Assembly: GCA_028281285.1 (NCBI GenBank)
Contig: JANQKF010000038.1
Span: 61,570 to 125,569 of the forward strand
Direction: 5' to 3'
Source: Cyclobacteriaceae bacterium
Lineage (GTDB): Bacteria; Bacteroidota; Bacteroidia; Cytophagales; Cyclobacteriaceae
Length of the DNA stretch: 64,000 nt
Shown: positions 61,462-64,000 of the stretch, one piece after another
Numbering within the stretch: position 1 is the first letter of the stretch
Layout of the letters: the number at the start of each line of letters is the position of its first letter
The notes under the pieces: generated by a model
What the model was told of the DNA's origin: nothing
The model's input: only the letters and a program-made list of their open reading frames with translations
The model's database searches: none
Position numbers and translations under genes: made by a program

Positions 61462-62271
61462 ATGATACAACCACCCAAGGACCTCAATAGAAAAGAAAAG
61501 CTTGAAGCCTTCGATCGGCTCCTCACCATTATGGATGAGCTCCGTCTGAATTGCCCTTGGGACAAGAAACAAACCCTGGAAAGTATTCGGCATTTGACCA
61601 TCGAGGAGACCTATGAATTATCTGATGCCATACTCAACAATGACCTGGATGAGATCAAAAAAGAGATAGGGGACCTAATGCTCCATATGGTCTTCTACGC
61701 TAAAATTGCCTCTGAAAAGAATGCCTTTGATATCACTGATGCTTTGAATTCAATCTGTGATAAATTAGTACATCGCCATCCACACATCTATGGCGATGTG
61801 GAAGCAACTGATGAAGAGACGGTCAAGGCAAATTGGGAGAAGATCAAGCTTAAGGAAAAGGGTAATCGGTCAGTTTTAGGGGGGGTGCCTAAGTCTCTGC
61901 CGGCAATGGTCAAAGCCGTACGTATTCAAGATAAGGCACGAGGCGTAGGATTCGACTGGGAAGAGAAGGAACAGGTTTGGGAAAAGGTTGAAGAAGAGAT
62001 GAATGAATTCAAAAAAGAATTTGATGTTTCCAATGAAGCTGAAATCAATAAGGAAAAAGCCATGGGTGAGTTTGGAGACATGCTTTTTTCACTGGTCAAT
62101 TATTCAAGATTCATTGATATCGATCCCGAAGAAGCCTTAGAGCGTACCAATTTAAAATTTATCAAGCGTTTTCAATATCTGGAATCGGAATCGGCTAAAG
62201 ACGGGAAGAACATTGCCGATATGTCTCTGGCCGAAATGGACAAATACTGGGAAAAAGCAAAAAGCATCTAA
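61462..62271 (+). CDS. mazG: Nucleoside triphosphate pyrophosphohydrolase MazG
   Basis: Hydrolyses NTPs and dNTPs to monophosphates and PPi; in E. coli it limits (p)ppGpp and removes abnormal nucleotides. The 269 residues form the usual tandem MazG folds: LRLNCPWDKKQT near 27-38, the metal motif EETYELSDA near 49-57 with the EEID-type helix DEIKKEIGDLMLHMVF, and a second domain with EMNEFKKEF and EFGDMLFSLVNY. The start is ATG 61462. It precedes the ClC channel gene by 1 base, which suggests an operon, though no functional link is known. Confidence 0.95.
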   Translation: MIQPPKDLNRKEKLEAFDRLLTIMDELRLNCPWDKKQTLESIRHLTIEETYELSDAILNNDLDEIKKEIGDLMLHMVFYAKIASEKNAFDITDALNSICDKLVHRHPHIYGDVEATDEETVKANWEKIKLKEKGNRSVLGGVPKSLPAMVKAVRIQDKARGVGFDWEEKEQVWEKVEEEMNEFKKEFDVSNEAEINKEKAMGEFGDMLFSLVNYSRFIDIDPEEALERTNLKFIKRFQYLESESAKDGKNIADMSLAEMDKYWEKAKSI

Positions 62272-62272
62272 T

Positions 62273-64000
62273 ATGAGAAGACCACGATGGCTATCTCAAT
62301 TTCTGATTTGGCGAATAAGGCACCTCAGTGCCAAAAACTTCGTCATGATTTTGAGTGGAATCGTGGGAATCATCGGTGGTATCGCTGCTGTCACACTTAA
62401 AACGTCAGTACACTGGATTCAGGATTTCCTTACAAGTCTGCAAGGGAAGTGGGAACAATATATTTACGTAATTTTTCCACTACTCGGCATTGTGGTTACC
62501 GCATGGTTAGCCCGAAAAGTACTCAAAGAAAGGCTTGGACATGGTATCACAGGTATACTATATGCTATCTCAAAGAAATCGAGCATTATACCACAGGTAA
62601 AAATGTATAGCCGAATGATCACTTCGGCCATTACAGTAGGCTTTGGGGGTTCAGTGGGTTTGGAAGCCCCTATTGTTGTCACAGGCTCGGCAATAGGTTC
62701 CAACATTGGCCAGTTGATGCACCTCAATTATAAGCAACGCACCTTGTTGATTGGTTGTGGCGCAGCTGCTGCCATTTCTGGCATATTCAATTCTCCGGTT
62801 GCAGGAGTGATCTTTTCCATTGAAGTGATTCTTACTGATGTCACTATTGCTGCCTTTATTCCCTTGTTGATTGCCTCAGTGGTAGGCTCAATGGTTTCGA
62901 TGGTTTTCCTCGGAGAAGACGTACTATTTAGCTTTGATCTACGGGACCCATTTCTAGCTTCAGACTTCCCTTTTTATCTTTTGCTTGGAGCTATTTGTGG
63001 ATTGGTAAGTGTTTATTTCACCAGAGTGACCCTTTTCGGGGAGTCTATGGCAAAAAGAATACGGAACAAATTCGGGAGAGCGATTATCGGAGGTCTGGCA
63101 TTAGGGATAATCATTTTCGTGTTTCATCCTATCTATGGAGAGGGATATGATACGATAACTGATATTCTGAATGGTAATGCCCAAAACTTAATCGTGGATA
63201 GTCTATTTCTGTCTAACCTGGATAGCCTGACTTTTCTTGTCATTTTTGGCTTGGCCGTCTTGCTCATCAAGCCATTGGCTACCGGATTAACTATTGGAGC
63301 CGGTGGAAATGGTGGGATTTTCGCTCCATCTCTATTTGTAGGTGGGATGACAGGATTCCTATTCTCTCAAGGATTCAACATGCTAAACTTTGGGAAGACA
63401 CTTTCTGTCTCCAATTTTACCTTAGTGGGTATGTGCGGAGTAATGAGCGGTGTTTTGCATGCGCCTCTTACAGCAATATTCTTGATTGCCGAAATCACCA
63501 GTGGCTATACCCTCTTCCTTCCACTCATGCTTGTCTCGGCTGTCGCCCTAAGCACCAATTACCGATTTGAGAGTTATTCGTTTTATACGGGCAAACTCAT
63601 TAAAGCAGGAGACCTGATTCCCTACGACAAAGACCGTCAGGTATTGAGCTTAATCAAAATCGATAAGTTGATAGAAAAAGACCTTATCACCGTTCTTCCA
63701 AACCAAACCTTGGGCGACTTGGTAGAAGTGGTCAGGAAATCCAAACGCAACATTTTTCCAGTTGTAAATTCTGAAAATCAGCTTCTGGGTATCATTACGC
63801 TCGATGATATTAGAGAAATCATGTTTGACACGGAGTATCAGAAAAGTGTAATTGTAGAAACATTGATGCATCGCCCTCCTGATACCGTAAGCCCAAAAGA
63901 TAAGATGCAAGAAGTAATGGCAAAATTTGAGAAAACCGGGGCTTGGAACCTTCCTGTCATCGACAATGAAAAATACCTTGGTTTCGTTTCCAAATCCCGC
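62273..64000 (+). CDS. ClC chloride channel with CBS domains, cut by window end
   Basis: An open frame from ATG 62273, one base after the mazG stop, runs to the window end (576 codons) without a stop, so the gene is incomplete. The first 430 residues form a ClC membrane domain with GHGIT, GSVGLEAP (gating Glu kept) and GGIFAPSLFVGG. The FNSPVAGVIFSIEV segment has Val where the E. coli antiporter has the internal proton Glu203, as in channel-type ClCs. A CBS pair follows from about 460 (LIEKDLITVLPNQTL, VVNSENQLLGIITLDDI). ClC-CBS proteins transport chloride or fluoride; the ion is inferred. Confidence 0.9.
   Translation, partial: MRRPRWLSQFLIWRIRHLSAKNFVMILSGIVGIIGGIAAVTLKTSVHWIQDFLTSLQGKWEQYIYVIFPLLGIVVTAWLARKVLKERLGHGITGILYAISKKSSIIPQVKMYSRMITSAITVGFGGSVGLEAPIVVTGSAIGSNIGQLMHLNYKQRTLLIGCGAAAAISGIFNSPVAGVIFSIEVILTDVTIAAFIPLLIASVVGSMVSMVFLGEDVLFSFDLRDPFLASDFPFYLLLGAICGLVSVYFTRVTLFGESMAKRIRNKFGRAIIGGLALGIIIFVFHPIYGEGYDTITDILNGNAQNLIVDSLFLSNLDSLTFLVIFGLAVLLIKPLATGLTIGAGGNGGIFAPSLFVGGMTGFLFSQGFNMLNFGKTLSVSNFTLVGMCGVMSGVLHAPLTAIFLIAEITSGYTLFLPLMLVSAVALSTNYRFESYSFYTGKLIKAGDLIPYDKDRQVLSLIKIDKLIEKDLITVLPNQTLGDLVEVVRKSKRNIFPVVNSENQLLGIITLDDIREIMFDTEYQKSVIVETLMHRPPDTVSPKDKMQEVMAKFEKTGAWNLPVIDNEKYLGFVSKSR

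Noticed and set aside
1..64000. tRNA, rRNA, CRISPR, prophage or transposase genes
   Set aside because: I looked in the gaps for cloverleaf-like arms, regularly spaced direct repeats and recombinase motifs and found none. A computed scan would be more reliable.

Overview
The window is a 64 kb chromosomal segment of a Bacteroidota bacterium, most likely a gliding or marine member of the Cytophagales/Cytophagia type. The evidence is a complete porP-gldK-gldL-gldM-gldN type IX secretion cluster, Bacteroidota-specific families (DUF4271, DUF2911, LytTR/His_kinase pairs), promoters of the TTTG-N19-TAnnTTTG type (best example upstream of hemH), and the near absence of Shine-Dalgarno sequences. No rRNA, tRNA, CRISPR array, insertion sequence, integrase or prophage was seen.

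Layout. 0-4.7 kb (+): end of a probable SprE/PorW-like TPR protein, penicillin-binding protein 1A, uvrC. 4.7-13.6 kb (-): one long run, BamA/TamA-like protein, DUF4271, hemD, porP/sprF, gldK, gldL, gldM, gldN. 13.6-19 kb: hemW, a membrane protein of unknown function, a DciA-like DUF721 protein, an M16 protease. 19-25.6 kb (-): RND/MMPL transporter, ileS, lspA. 26-27.3 kb (-): dgt. 27.37-32.04 kb (+): an AT-rich four-gene cassette (vsr, m5C DNA methyltransferase, a protein with two GHKL ATPase modules, a receiver-like protein). 32.1-38.2 kb (-): LytTR response regulator and kinase, two class-C-beta-lactamase-type serine hydrolases and a small trypco2-like protein, separated by dense intergenic palindromic repeats. 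38.3-40.4 kb: PA0069-type radical SAM protein and two small secreted proteins. 40.7-48.4 kb (+): ECF sigma factor, anti-sigma-like membrane protein and two tandem exported TPR-CHAT protease homologues. 48.5-64 kb: glyS, DUF2911, LTxxQ-like protein, amidohydrolase, CPA2 antiporter, hydrolase-OsmC fusion, NrtS, Rrf2, hemH, lipoprotein, cysteine desulfurase, glmM, NqrM-like protein, mazG, and a ClC channel cut by the window end.

Two loci stand out. The first is the 27.4-32.0 kb cassette. It joins a 5-methylcytosine methyltransferase and a Vsr nuclease with intact catalytic residues to a 769-residue protein carrying an N-terminal MORC/MutL/Hsp90-like ATPase and a C-terminal histidine-kinase-like region, followed by a receiver-domain protein. 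It is clearly more AT-rich than its flanks and looks like a restriction- or defence-type island with a two-component-like control module. The second is the ECF sigma / anti-sigma / double TPR-CHAT operon, whose caspase-like proteins carry signal peptides and C-terminal membrane anchors and are therefore predicted to face the periplasm.

The region from 19.7 to 38.3 kb also contains two families of intergenic palindromic repeats. One copy has a second mini-palindrome inserted exactly at its centre, and the terminal hairpins of the other family show compensatory changes between copies.
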